From NCBI GenBank assembly GCA_040383485.1, contig JBEIDK010000082.1:1-14288 (forward strand): 14,288 nt of DNA, read 5' to 3'. Position numbers and translations under genes: made by a program. This DNA comes from JBEIDK01 sp040383485 (lineage in GTDB: Bacteria; Bacteroidota; Bacteroidia; UBA4408). Positions 7,493-14,288 of this stretch are shown here, piece after piece. The notes below the pieces were generated by a model, which saw only the letters and a program-made list of their open reading frames with translations, searched no databases and was not told the DNA's origin. Every line of letters starts with the position of its first letter. The first letter of the stretch is position 1.

Positions 7493-7503
7493 AATTTAGA
7501 GTT

Positions 7504-7971
7504 TTGAAAGTATTTAAATTAACTATAGTTTCATTCTTGCTAGTTGCAACCAATATGTATGCACAGCTCGATTTAAGTAAACTGCATTGGCTGCTTGGTA
7601 ATTGGGAATACAAAACAAAAAATATTATTATCACCGAGAATTGGAAAATTAAATCAGATACTTCATTGGTTGGCGTTTCATATACCTTAAGAAATTTAGA
7701 CACTGTATCTTCAGAGAATATTTCAATCATTAAAAAAAATAGTAAAATTATTTACAATGCTCAAGTTAAAGAACAAAACGGAGGAGTTGTAATTCCTTTT
7801 ATTATGAATTCTTTCTCAAAAGATTCTATAGTATTTGAAAACAATTTGCATGATTTTCCTCAAAGAATAATCTATACAAAAATTTCAAATGATAAAATCA
7901 TGGCTAGTATTGAAGGCATAATAGAAGGTAAGATAAAACGTAGAAATTTTTACTACTACAAAAAATTATAA
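7504..7971 (+). CDS. Secreted DUF6265-family protein (TTG start)
   Basis: A 155-residue protein with an N-terminal signal peptide (MKVFKLTIVSFLLVATNMYA, likely cleaved before Q21). The mature part begins with LHWLLGNWEY (28-37) and contains VFENNLHDFPQRIIYTK (110-126) and IEGIIEGK (136-143). The W-L-x-G-x-W opening and the HDFPQRI motif fit the DUF6265 family, a lipocalin-like beta-barrel of unknown function. The start is TTG at 7504. The first in-frame ATG (7555) would remove nearly the whole signal peptide, so the TTG is preferred. It is probably periplasmic or exported. It follows galE by 11 bp, and its TAA stop overlaps the end of the opposing membrane-protein gene. Confidence 0.75.
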   Translation: MKVFKLTIVSFLLVATNMYAQLDLSKLHWLLGNWEYKTKNIIITENWKIKSDTSLVGVSYTLRNLDTVSSENISIIKKNSKIIYNAQVKEQNGGVVIPFIMNSFSKDSIVFENNLHDFPQRIIYTKISNDKIMASIEGIIEGKIKRRNFYYYKKL

Positions 7972-9042
7972 AGCAATTTTATTCTTTTTAGAATAAACTT
8001 TCTCAATCCACTTTGGCAAAATTATTGAGCCAACAATTAGGTATGGGTAGTAGCTAAATAGGCGCCATACAAAGGCAAGTGTTACTGTCAACGCTGAATT
8101 TGAAATAAATTCACCCAAAAAGTTTTTGAACATAAACTCAGCAAATCCAGCACCTCCGGGAGTAGGAGTAGCAATGTTTAAAATTCCCATGATACTTTGT
8201 CGTGCATACAATAGAAAATGATGAATCTCATTGTTACTGAAGGCAGAAATGATACAATTAATAAGCAGAAATCTTGCACTCCAACTTACAACAGTGGCCG
8301 CAAATGATTTGAGCCAATAAGATAAAGTTGCCTTCTTTAATTCATAACTTGCTATTTCCATTTCATTCATTGTTTCAATTACATTTCGCTTCCACCTTTT
8401 AAGAACTGGTAATGAAAATAGTTTAAATGATATTTTTTTTATCCCTTTTGAATTAAAAAACAAGATATATGCGACTATTATTTTATATATTAATACAACA
8501 AAATAAATTGTCCAAAAAGTATAAAACAAAGTTTGGCCCATACCTACGTGTTGCGTTGAGTTCACATTTATATTTTCAAACAATTGTGCACGTCCAAACT
8601 TAAAATAAACAATTGGCGCAATTAACGCAAAGAACAAACCATCAAGAAATGAACTAAAGAGAACAACGGCAATACTTTTACCCAATTTAATTTTTTCACC
8701 ATTCAAAATTATAATTGCAAATGCAAAGCCTCCTCCAAATAATTGAGGAACAATAGCGCTGCAAAATTCCCATAGCATTATGGCATTAAAACTGTTTTTC
8801 CAATTTAGCTTTCCCTCAGTTAAGATTCTAATTCTAATCATATAAGCCAAATCGCGTATTACAATCATAACTAAAGCAAGAAAAAGCCAAAAAAGTAAGT
8901 TAGAATTAATCTTGATTTCTTCAAATGGATTCTGTTTTACATTGGTGTAAAATAGATATACCATAACCACTAATGATATTATAAGCGGCAATGCTATCCG
9001 TGAAGGCTTTATTAGTTCTGTTAGTTCTGTTTTTTCTTTCAC
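7966..9042 (-). CDS. UPF0104 / lysylphosphatidylglycerol-synthase-type membrane protein
   Basis: An integral membrane protein of 358 residues with about eight membrane segments (roughly 16-33, 50-68, 85-112, 122-147, 172-196, 246-268, 278-296 and 318-345). The diagnostic motif is ATPTPGGAGFAEF at 291-303, the conserved PTPGGxGxxE of the UPF0104/YbhN/AglD and MprF-flippase superfamily. Family members flip or modify lipid-linked molecules (for example lysyl-phosphatidylglycerol in MprF). The C-terminal aminoacyltransferase domain of MprF is absent, so this is the transmembrane part alone and its substrate is unknown. A 9-bp tandem repeat near the start encodes TELTEL (residues 5-10). It is transcribed alone, divergent from the ArsC-like gene, and ends tail to tail over the DUF6265 gene. 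Confidence 0.85.
   Translation of the reverse strand: MKEKTELTELIKPSRIALPLIISLVVMVYLFYTNVKQNPFEEIKINSNLLFWLFLALVMIVIRDLAYMIRIRILTEGKLNWKNSFNAIMLWEFCSAIVPQLFGGGFAFAIIILNGEKIKLGKSIAVVLFSSFLDGLFFALIAPIVYFKFGRAQLFENINVNSTQHVGMGQTLFYTFWTIYFVVLIYKIIVAYILFFNSKGIKKISFKLFSLPVLKRWKRNVIETMNEMEIASYELKKATLSYWLKSFAATVVSWSARFLLINCIISAFSNNEIHHFLLYARQSIMGILNIATPTPGGAGFAEFMFKNFLGEFISNSALTVTLAFVWRLFSYYPYLIVGSIILPKWIEKVYSKKNKIAL
9012..9029. repeat. 9-bp tandem duplication in the UPF0104 gene
   Basis: TTAGTTCTG occurs twice in a row (9012-9020 and 9021-9029). On the minus strand it encodes the duplicated tripeptide TEL near the N-terminus of the membrane protein. It preserves the frame and lies in the hydrophilic leader before the first membrane segment, so it is probably tolerated. 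Confidence 0.85.
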
Positions 9043-9156
9043 TTATCGAGGGCATTGAGATATTAAACGACTAACATAAACATTTATTATTTAGTGTGCT
9101 TAACATTGCACAGAAAATAAGATACATTTAAAACAAATTAAATTTTTAACAATAGG

Positions 9157-9516
9157 ATGAATACGATATATTATTTAGAAAATTGCAGTACTTGTAAAAG
9201 AATAATTCATGAACTAAATATAGGAGATGATTTTATTAAACGAAATATAAAATTGACCCCAATTACTGAATCAGAATTAGATGAATTAAAGAATCTTGCG
9301 GGTAGTTATGAGAAATTATTTAGCAGAATTGCTATGAAGTATAAAATATTGGGACTTAATAAAATAACCCTTTCAGAAGTAGATTACAAAAAATATATTT
9401 TGGAAGAATATACTTTTATCAAAAGACCAATATTGGTTATTGATAATAATATTTATATTGGCAGTTCAAGGCCAATTATTGCAGCGGCTAAAGTGGCATT
9501 AAATATTAATACTTAA
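9157..9516 (+). CDS. ArsC/Spx-fold thioredoxin-like protein
   Basis: A small cytosolic protein of 119 residues of the ArsC/Spx/YffB superfamily (COG1393). The N-terminus YYLENCSTCKR (5-15) places a CxxC pair at C10 and C13. FIKRPILV (87-94) gives the conserved R-P pair (R90, P91) used by ArsC-type enzymes for oxyanion binding, and GSSRP (102-106) follows near the end. The length and fold match, but the family includes arsenate reductases, Spx regulators and proteins of unknown role. The CxxC at the N-terminus is as in Spx and YffB rather than plasmid ArsC (single cysteine), and no arsenical genes are nearby, so arsenate reduction should not be assumed. Its TAA shares one base with the next gene's ATG (TAATG), which implies tight translational coupling. 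Confidence 0.8.
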   Translation: MNTIYYLENCSTCKRIIHELNIGDDFIKRNIKLTPITESELDELKNLAGSYEKLFSRIAMKYKILGLNKITLSEVDYKKYILEEYTFIKRPILVIDNNIYIGSSRPIIAAAKVALNINT

Positions 9517-10304
9517 TGAGTTCAAAAAAATTATCAATAATTGGAAGTGGAAATGTTGCAAATTATTTTGCCTCTACTTTTTATGATAATGGAATAAATG
9601 TAAATCAAATTACAAGTAAAAATATAGAGCATGCACAATTACTAGCAAACAAAGTTAATTCGAATGCAATTGCTAAAATTAGTGATTTAGATTTTGAAAT
9701 TGATTATTTAATTGTTGCAGTAAATGACTCTTCAATTGCAGATGTATTAGCTGAAATTCCAGTTCATGTTAGTCCAATAATACTTCACACTTCAGGTAAT
9801 ACTGATATTAAAATTTTCAATCCACTCTTTAGAAATTTTGGGGTATTATATCCTTTGCAAACTTTTTCAAAACATACCTCATTAGTTAATACAAATTTCC
9901 CAATTTTGTTGGAAGCTAATTCAAAAGAAACTCTAAAAAAGATAAGAGATTTAGTTTCATTATTTACTAACAATATTATGGAATTGGATTCTAATCAACG
10001 ACAAGTTACTCATTTGGCTGCCGTTTTTGCAAATAACTTTACTAATCATCTTTTTAGTATTTCAAGTTCTATTTTAGCAAATGAAAACATAGATTTTCAA
10101 ATTCTCTTTCCATTATTGAATGAAACAATTTCTAAAATCCAAGTTGGAGAACCAGATGCAATACAAACTGGCCCAGCCAGAAGAAATGATGAAAATACAA
10201 TGAAGAAACATCAAGAAATATTAACAAAATATCCTAAGAATTTTAAGTTAATTTACGACATAATTTCCAAGTCAATCACTCAAAAATTTAATTCAAATGG
10301 ATGA
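9516..10304 (+). CDS. Rossmann-fold DUF2520 oxidoreductase-like protein
   Basis: This 262-residue protein has an N-terminal NAD(P)-binding Rossmann domain with GSGNVA (10-15). HTSG is at 91-94 and YPLQTFSK at 112-119. The C-terminal DUF2520 helical domain contains HLAAVFANNFTNHL (166-179) and QTGPARRND (217-225). The arrangement resembles ketopantoate or prephenate-type dehydrogenases (COG5495), but no specific substrate is established for the family. The coupling to the ArsC-like gene upstream (1-base overlap) and kdsC downstream (8-base overlap) indicates one operon. DUF2520 next to kdsC is, as I recall, a common pairing in Bacteroidota. The role is therefore probably housekeeping, although its reaction is unknown. 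Confidence 0.8.
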   Translation: MSSKKLSIIGSGNVANYFASTFYDNGINVNQITSKNIEHAQLLANKVNSNAIAKISDLDFEIDYLIVAVNDSSIADVLAEIPVHVSPIILHTSGNTDIKIFNPLFRNFGVLYPLQTFSKHTSLVNTNFPILLEANSKETLKKIRDLVSLFTNNIMELDSNQRQVTHLAAVFANNFTNHLFSISSSILANENIDFQILFPLLNETISKIQVGEPDAIQTGPARRNDENTMKKHQEILTKYPKNFKLIYDIISKSITQKFNSNG

Positions 10305-10806
10305 AAATTTCAAACAAAAATTAAATAAAGTAAAAGTGCTAATATTTGATGTAGATGGCGTTTTTACTGATGGTTCATTGATTCTCATGGAGAATGGGGA
10401 CCAACTAAGAACATTTAATATTAAGGATGGTTATGCGGTTCAATTAGCGATAAAAGCTGGAGTTAAAATAGCAGTAATAACTGGCGCAAGAAGTAACGCA
10501 GTAAAAGAGAGACTCAATTATCTCGGTGTACAAGATGTATTTCTTGGTGTACATAATAAAATAGAGAAGCTTGAAGAGTTTAAAAAGCAAAATGGCTATA
10601 CTAACGAAGAAGTATTATATATGGGCGATGATTTGCCGGATTATGATATAATGAAAATTATAAATGTACCCGTTTGCCCTGCCGATGCTGTACATGAAAT
10701 ACAAAAACTAAGTATTTATGTATCACATTTTGCAGGTGGCAAAGGATGTGTTCGTGATGTTATTGAACAATATATGCGACTAAAAAGTATTTGGTTTAAG
10801 GATTAA
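10297..10806 (+). CDS. kdsC: 3-deoxy-D-manno-octulosonate 8-phosphate phosphatase
   Basis: KdsC removes the phosphate from KDO-8-phosphate to give KDO for the lipopolysaccharide inner core; it is a cytosolic, usually tetrameric HAD-family enzyme. The 169-residue length matches KdsC. HAD motifs are FDVDGVFTDG (17-26) with nucleophile D18 and acid D20, ITGARS (61-66) with T62, K88 in the HNKIEKL segment, and GDDLPDYDIM (110-119) with the metal-binding D111 and D112. The absence of a cap domain and the C-terminal GGKGCVRDVIEQ (147-158) fit the KdsC subfamily rather than other small HAD phosphatases. It starts 8 bp inside the DUF2520 gene. It implies a Gram-negative envelope containing KDO. Confidence 0.9.
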   Translation: MDENFKQKLNKVKVLIFDVDGVFTDGSLILMENGDQLRTFNIKDGYAVQLAIKAGVKIAVITGARSNAVKERLNYLGVQDVFLGVHNKIEKLEEFKKQNGYTNEEVLYMGDDLPDYDIMKIINVPVCPADAVHEIQKLSIYVSHFAGGKGCVRDVIEQYMRLKSIWFKD

Positions 10807-10851
10807 ATACTGATAATTTTAAATTAATTTTCATCCAATTTTATTGCTTCA

Positions 10852-11946
10852 ATGTATTTTATAATTTCAATTCTAATTATTGCTGTATTTGTAATTTTAT
10901 ATTTGAGATTACCAAAGTTTGGAAAACTTCCATCAGGAAATTCTTTATTAAAAATAAAAAGTGCTTCAAATTATTCGAACAATAAGTTTCAGAACATAAA
11001 CCAAACACCGGACTTTACAGAAGGAGTTACAATTTATCAAGTTTTAAAAGAATTTATTTTCAATAATGAGAAAAATACGAAACCTCCAATAATTATTCCT
11101 TCTCAAAAAAATAACCTTAAACAATTAGACCTATCAAAAAATATATTGGTTTGGTTTGGCCACTCCTCATATCTTATGCAAATAGATGGTAAGATATTTT
11201 TAGTTGACCCTATATTTAGTGGTTCAGCTTCACCCCTAAAATTTACAACTAAAAGCTTTGAAGGCAGTAATAACTATTCAGTTGATGATATGCCACTAAT
11301 TGATTATTTAATAATAACGCATGACCATTGGGACCATTTGGATTATGATACCATAAAGAGAATTAATACAAAAGTTTCCAAGGTAATATGCTCATTAGGT
11401 GTAGCAGAACATTTAGTAAAATGGGGCTATACAAGAAATAAAATAATTGAAAAAAATTGGTATGAAACGGAGCAATTAGAATTTGGCTTTGAAATAATTA
11501 CAACACCAGGCCGCCATTTTTCTGGTCGTAGTTTTAGAAGGAAGCAAACCTTATGGGCATCGTATGTTTTAAATACCCCAAGTCTTAAAATTTTTATTGG
11601 AGGCGATAGTGGCTATGACAAACATTTTGAAGAAATTGGTAAATTACATGGCCCCTTTGATTTAGCAATACTAGAATGTGGCCAATACAATAAAAACTGG
11701 AAATACATACATATGTTGCCAGAAGAAACTGTGCAAGCAGCAATTGATTTAAATGCCAAAAAACTCTTACCAGTGCATTGGGCAAAATTCACTTTAGCAC
11801 TGCATGCTTGGGACGACTCCATAAAACGTGTTTTAGTAGATGCTAATAAGCTTAATTTACCTTTACTACATCCTATGATAGGCGAGTTAGTTAACCTAGA
11901 CCGTCATCAAGTATTTTCGCGTTGGTGGGAAACGGAAAGTAATTAA
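10852..11946 (+). CDS. Membrane-anchored metallo-beta-lactamase-fold hydrolase (NAPE-PLD-like)
   Basis: A 364-residue protein whose first 20 residues form one hydrophobic segment (YFIISILIIAVFVILYL), probably an uncleaved membrane anchor or signal. The catalytic domain (about 98-355) carries the metal ligands of the metallo-beta-lactamase fold: HDHWDH (157-162), H222 in PGRHFSGR, D252 in GGDSGYD and H309 in LPVHWAKF. The GRHFSGR and LPVHWAKF sequences place it in COG2220, near bacterial homologues of N-acyl-phosphatidylethanolamine phospholipase D and UlaG-type lactonases. A lipid or acyl substrate is a reasonable guess but not shown. The gap of 45 bp from kdsC and 46 bp to the next gene suggests the same operon. 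Confidence 0.8.
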   Translation: MYFIISILIIAVFVILYLRLPKFGKLPSGNSLLKIKSASNYSNNKFQNINQTPDFTEGVTIYQVLKEFIFNNEKNTKPPIIIPSQKNNLKQLDLSKNILVWFGHSSYLMQIDGKIFLVDPIFSGSASPLKFTTKSFEGSNNYSVDDMPLIDYLIITHDHWDHLDYDTIKRINTKVSKVICSLGVAEHLVKWGYTRNKIIEKNWYETEQLEFGFEIITTPGRHFSGRSFRRKQTLWASYVLNTPSLKIFIGGDSGYDKHFEEIGKLHGPFDLAILECGQYNKNWKYIHMLPEETVQAAIDLNAKKLLPVHWAKFTLALHAWDDSIKRVLVDANKLNLPLLHPMIGELVNLDRHQVFSRWWETESN

Positions 11947-11992
11947 AATTAATTGATTATACTTTTTGAAAGCTTTTATGTAACATAAATCT

Positions 11993-12343
11993 ATGAATGC
12001 CGAAGAAATAAGAGATTATTGTTTAGCCAAAAAAGAAGTAACAGAAGGTATGCCTTTTGGGCCAAATGTTTTGGTATTTAAAGTATGTAATAAAATGTTT
12101 TTATTACTTGCTTTTGATTCTAATCCATTACAGTTTAATGCAAAGTGTGATCCTCAAAAAGCTATTGAACTGAGAGAAGAATATAATTCAATTATTCCTG
12201 GGTATCATATGAGTAAAACACATTGGAATACAATAATAATTGATGGTGAATTATCTTTAAATTTAATTAAAGAGCAAATTGATAATTCTTATAAATTAAT
12301 AGTAGATAGTTTACCTAAAAATTTAAGAAACAATTTGCAATAA
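11993..12343 (+). CDS. YjbR/MmcQ-family protein (CyaY-like fold)
   Basis: The 116 residues cover the complete YjbR/MmcQ (DUF419) domain. The N-terminal NAEEIRDYCLAKKEVTEGMP is the typical opening. FKVCNKMFLLL (29-39) gives the beta-strand pair, followed by NAKCDPQKAIELREEY (49-64) and the signature PGYHMSKTHWNTI (69-81). Members have a CyaY-like fold and are proposed to bind DNA in some reports, but no biochemical role is firm. It is soluble and without cysteine clusters or signal peptide. The position between a hydrolase and frr appears to be operon sharing rather than functional linkage. Confidence 0.85.
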   Translation: MNAEEIRDYCLAKKEVTEGMPFGPNVLVFKVCNKMFLLLAFDSNPLQFNAKCDPQKAIELREEYNSIIPGYHMSKTHWNTIIIDGELSLNLIKEQIDNSYKLIVDSLPKNLRNNLQ

Positions 12344-12374
12344 TTATTACATTCGCATTCCAATTTAATATACA

Positions 12375-12938
12375 ATGACAGAAGAGTTAAAATTGATAAT
12401 TGATTCGGCAAATGAATTAATGTCAAAATCAATAGACCATTTAGAACAAGAATTAACTAAGATACGTGCTGGTAAGGCAAGTCCTCAAATGTTAGAAGGA
12501 GTTATGGTAGATTATTATGGCGCTAAAACAGCATTAAGTGGTGTTGCCTCAGTTTCTTCTCCTGATCCACGAACGCTGGTAATTCAACCTTGGGAAAAGT
12601 CCATGATTACACCAATTGAAAAGGCCATTCAAGCTGCAAATCTTGGTTTTAATCCTCAAAACGACGGAATACTAATTAGAATTATTGTGCCTCCATTAAC
12701 CGAAGACCGCAGAAAGGATCTTGTAAAAAGAGCAAAGTCTGAGGCAGAACATGCGAAGGTGAGCTTAAGAAATATTCGAAAAGAAAGTAACGATAGTATT
12801 AAGAAAGCACAGAAAGATGGAACTCCTGAAGATTTATGTAAGACGGCCGAAGCGAAAATCCAAGATTATACCAATACTTTTTCATCTAAAATTGACAAAC
12901 ATTTAGAAATAAAAGAAAAGGAAATAATGACTGTTTAG
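12375..12938 (+). CDS. frr: Ribosome recycling factor
   Basis: RRF works with EF-G to split post-termination ribosomes. At 187 residues it matches the family length. Domain I helices carry RAGKASPQML (31-40). Domain II spans about 31-105 with YYGAKTALSGVASV and PDPRTLVIQPWE. The returning helix has PLTEDRRKDLVK (107-118) and VSLRNIRKE (129-137) with the conserved R132. The gene is 31 bp from the YjbR gene and is the last of the run starting at 9157. pyrH, its frequent upstream neighbour in bacteria, is not here. A strong intrinsic terminator starts 15 bp after the stop. Confidence 0.96.
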   Translation: MTEELKLIIDSANELMSKSIDHLEQELTKIRAGKASPQMLEGVMVDYYGAKTALSGVASVSSPDPRTLVIQPWEKSMITPIEKAIQAANLGFNPQNDGILIRIIVPPLTEDRRKDLVKRAKSEAEHAKVSLRNIRKESNDSIKKAQKDGTPEDLCKTAEAKIQDYTNTFSSKIDKHLEIKEKEIMTV

Positions 12939-12952
12939 TTATTAAAAAAAAT

Positions 12953-12986
12953 AAAAAAGGAACAAGATTTTGGTTCCTTTTTTTTT
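12953..12986 (+). terminator. Intrinsic terminator after frr
   Basis: A-tract plus GGAAC (12953-12963) pairs with GTTCC plus T-tract (12973-12983) to form an 11-bp stem around a 9-base loop (12964-12972), continuing as an unbroken run of nine T residues (12978-12986). It cleanly ends the 9157-12938 transcription unit and implies a separate promoter for hpt within 12987-13021. The A-tract on the 5' side would also make it bidirectional, although no opposing gene needs it. Confidence 0.9.
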
Positions 12987-13021
12987 AAGATTTGTAGCGA
13001 TTGAAACATTAAATTAACCAA

Positions 13022-13558
13022 ATGGAGACAGTAAAACTGCACGATAAGTATTTCAAAATTTTCATAAATAAAGATGAAATTGCGACTGCTGTTAAAAACA
13101 TTGCAAATAGAATTAATGAAGATTGTGTTTATGATGTGCCACTATTTTTATCTGTGCTAAATGGTTCATTTATGTTTACATCCGATTTATTAAAGAATGT
13201 GCATATTCCTTGTGAACTTTCATTTATAAAATTAGCTTCATATAATGGTTTAGGAACAACAGGAAAAGTAAATGAATTAATCGGCTTAAATGAATCTATA
13301 AAAGGGCGTAATGTTATAATTTTAGAAGATATTGTTGACACTGGCATTACCCTAGAAATGTTGATTGCCGCCTTAGAGAAGTATGAAGTTAAAACAGTAA
13401 AAATTGCCACCTTATTATTCAAGCCCAAAGCATATCAAAAAGACAAACATATAGACTATGTTGGGATAGAAGTTGGTAATGAATTTTTAGTAGGATATGG
13501 TTTAGATTATAATGCTAGAGGCAGAAACCTTGCTGATATTTATAAAATTATCGATTAA
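13022..13558 (+). CDS. hpt: Hypoxanthine phosphoribosyltransferase
   Basis: Transfers the ribose-5-phosphate of PRPP onto hypoxanthine (and often guanine) in purine salvage; cytosolic. The 178 residues show the type I PRTase plan: LNGSF (46-50), the flexible loop region about 66-85 (FIKLASYNGLG), the PRPP-binding motif VIILEDIVDTGIT (98-110) with E102, D103 and D106, the base-binding K135/K137 region (LLFKPKAY, 131-138), and the C-terminal FLVGYGLDYNARGRNL (155-170) with D162 and R169. The length and motifs favour HPRT over xanthine or adenine PRTases. The preceding terminator separates it from frr. It likely shares a transcript with the hydrolase gene 11 bp downstream. Confidence 0.93.
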   Translation: METVKLHDKYFKIFINKDEIATAVKNIANRINEDCVYDVPLFLSVLNGSFMFTSDLLKNVHIPCELSFIKLASYNGLGTTGKVNELIGLNESIKGRNVIILEDIVDTGITLEMLIAALEKYEVKTVKIATLLFKPKAYQKDKHIDYVGIEVGNEFLVGYGLDYNARGRNLADIYKIID

Positions 13559-13569
13559 AATAAGAATTA

Positions 13570-14288
13570 ATGAAAGTAACATTTCTTGGTACAGGTACTT
13601 CTTCGGGAGTGCCCATGATTGCTTGCAGTTGTGAAGTGTGCACAAGTAATGATAAACACGACTCACGTCTTCGTAGTTCTATATTAATTTCAACTGAAAC
13701 AAAAAATTTCGTTATTGATTGTGGTCCTGATTTTCGGCAACAAATGCTGAATAATAAAGTAAAGTCACTACATGGTATAATTTATACTCATGAACATCAT
13801 GATCATACAGCTGGGTTAGATGACATTAGAGGATTTAATTATTTTATGAATTCTCCGATGGACTTATATGTTACTAAAAGAGTTGAGTCTGCTATTAGGC
13901 GGGAATTTTCGTATATTTTCGAAGAGCATAAATACCCTGGAATTCCCGATGTTAGTATAGTTAATATTGAAAATAATACTAACTTTTTACTAGATAATTT
14001 ATTAGTTATTCCTATTGAAGTAATGCATTATAAGCTGCCTGTTTTAGGTTTTCGTATTAATGATTTTACTTATATTACTGATGCTAACTTTATATCAGAA
14101 AAAGAACTTGAAAAGATAAAAGGTACAGAAGTTTTAGTGCTTAATGCACTTCGAAAAGAAAAGCACATTTCGCATTTTACTCTTAATGAAGCCATTGAAT
14201 TGTCCATAAAAACGGGAGCGAAAACTACTTATTTTACGCACATTAGCCATCAGCTAGGATTGCATGAAAATGTTCAGCATGAATTGCC
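13570..14288 (+). CDS. PhnP-like metallo-beta-lactamase-fold hydrolase (cut by window end)
   Basis: An open frame from ATG at 13570 runs off the right edge after 239 residues, and relatives are about 250-260 residues, so only a short tail is missing. The opening FLGTGTSSGVP (5-15) and the cysteine group CSCEVC (19-24) are typical of the PhnP/YycJ-related branch. Metal ligands are THEHHDHT (73-80), H153 in VMHYKLP, D171 in YITDAN and H224 in THISHQLG. PhnP itself is a cyclic ribose-phosphate phosphodiesterase of phosphonate breakdown, but Bacteroidota homologues usually occur outside phn operons, as here, so the in vivo substrate is unknown. It follows hpt by 11 bp. Confidence 0.85.
   Translation, partial: MKVTFLGTGTSSGVPMIACSCEVCTSNDKHDSRLRSSILISTETKNFVIDCGPDFRQQMLNNKVKSLHGIIYTHEHHDHTAGLDDIRGFNYFMNSPMDLYVTKRVESAIRREFSYIFEEHKYPGIPDVSIVNIENNTNFLLDNLLVIPIEVMHYKLPVLGFRINDFTYITDANFISEKELEKIKGTEVLVLNALRKEKHISHFTLNEAIELSIKTGAKTTYFTHISHQLGLHENVQHEL

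Noticed and set aside
9106..9130. Possible promoter (TTG at 9106-9108, TACATTTA at 9123-9130) for the ArsC-like gene
   Set aside because: The -7 box has a mismatch at the conserved final G and the spacer is only 14 bases, too short for the Bacteroidota promoter pattern.
11594..11822. Two overlapping minus-strand frames of 63 and 69 codons
   Set aside because: Both lie inside the metallo-beta-lactamase-fold gene, with no homology-like features; they are antisense shadows.
12987..13021. Possible hpt promoter box TAAGATTTG at 12986-12994
   Set aside because: It has one base too many between TA and TTTG and lies inside the end of the terminator T-tract. A promoter must lie near here, but I cannot place it with confidence.
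13129..13428. Minus-strand 99-codon frame
   Set aside because: It is fully antisense to hpt, whose PRPP motif and C-terminus are intact.

Overview
The window looks like chromosomal core DNA from a low-G+C member of the Bacteroidota (Flavobacteriia/Chitinophagia-like). The evidence is the strongly AT-rich composition, the near absence of Shine-Dalgarno sites before the starts, a TANNTTTG-type -7 box in the 2.2 kb divergent region, and the gene families. These include a short Bacteroidota-type arginine decarboxylase, a DUF2520 protein overlapping kdsC, a WbpD/WlbB-type sugar N-acetyltransferase and a CysK-CBS fusion. There are no rRNA or tRNA genes, no CRISPR array, no intact insertion sequence and no phage genes.

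Layout. Positions 1-719 hold no intact gene, only a decayed small membrane-protein reading frame (137-419) with a 21-bp tandem duplication. A minus-strand arginine decarboxylase (speA-like) follows. It is divergent from a three-gene plus-strand unit (2283-4497): a left-handed beta-helix sugar acetyltransferase, a polytopic membrane protein and an ABC ATPase whose start overlaps the membrane gene. A minus-strand MaoC hot-dog hydratase meets this unit tail to tail with overlapping stop regions. Next come a PLP-dependent cystathionine beta-synthase-type enzyme, galE and a secreted DUF6265 protein (5050-7971). They converge, again with overlapping ends, on a minus-strand UPF0104/lysylphosphatidylglycerol-synthase-type membrane protein (7966-9042).

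From 9157 to 12938 a tight plus-strand run encodes an ArsC/Spx-fold protein, a DUF2520 Rossmann protein, KdsC (KDO-8-phosphate phosphatase), a membrane-anchored metallo-beta-lactamase-fold hydrolase, a YjbR/MmcQ protein and ribosome recycling factor. It is closed by a strong intrinsic terminator (12953-12986). Hypoxanthine phosphoribosyltransferase and a PhnP-like metal hydrolase, cut by the window edge, follow.

Themes. Cell-envelope sugar chemistry recurs (acetyltransferase, GalE, KdsC, perhaps UPF0104) beside sulfur amino-acid, polyamine and purine-salvage housekeeping genes. I see no convincing new defence system, mobile island or biosynthetic cluster. The parts that deserve a second look are the uncharacterised acetyltransferase-permease-ATPase unit, the gene-remnant region at the left edge and the two tail-to-tail overlapping gene pairs.
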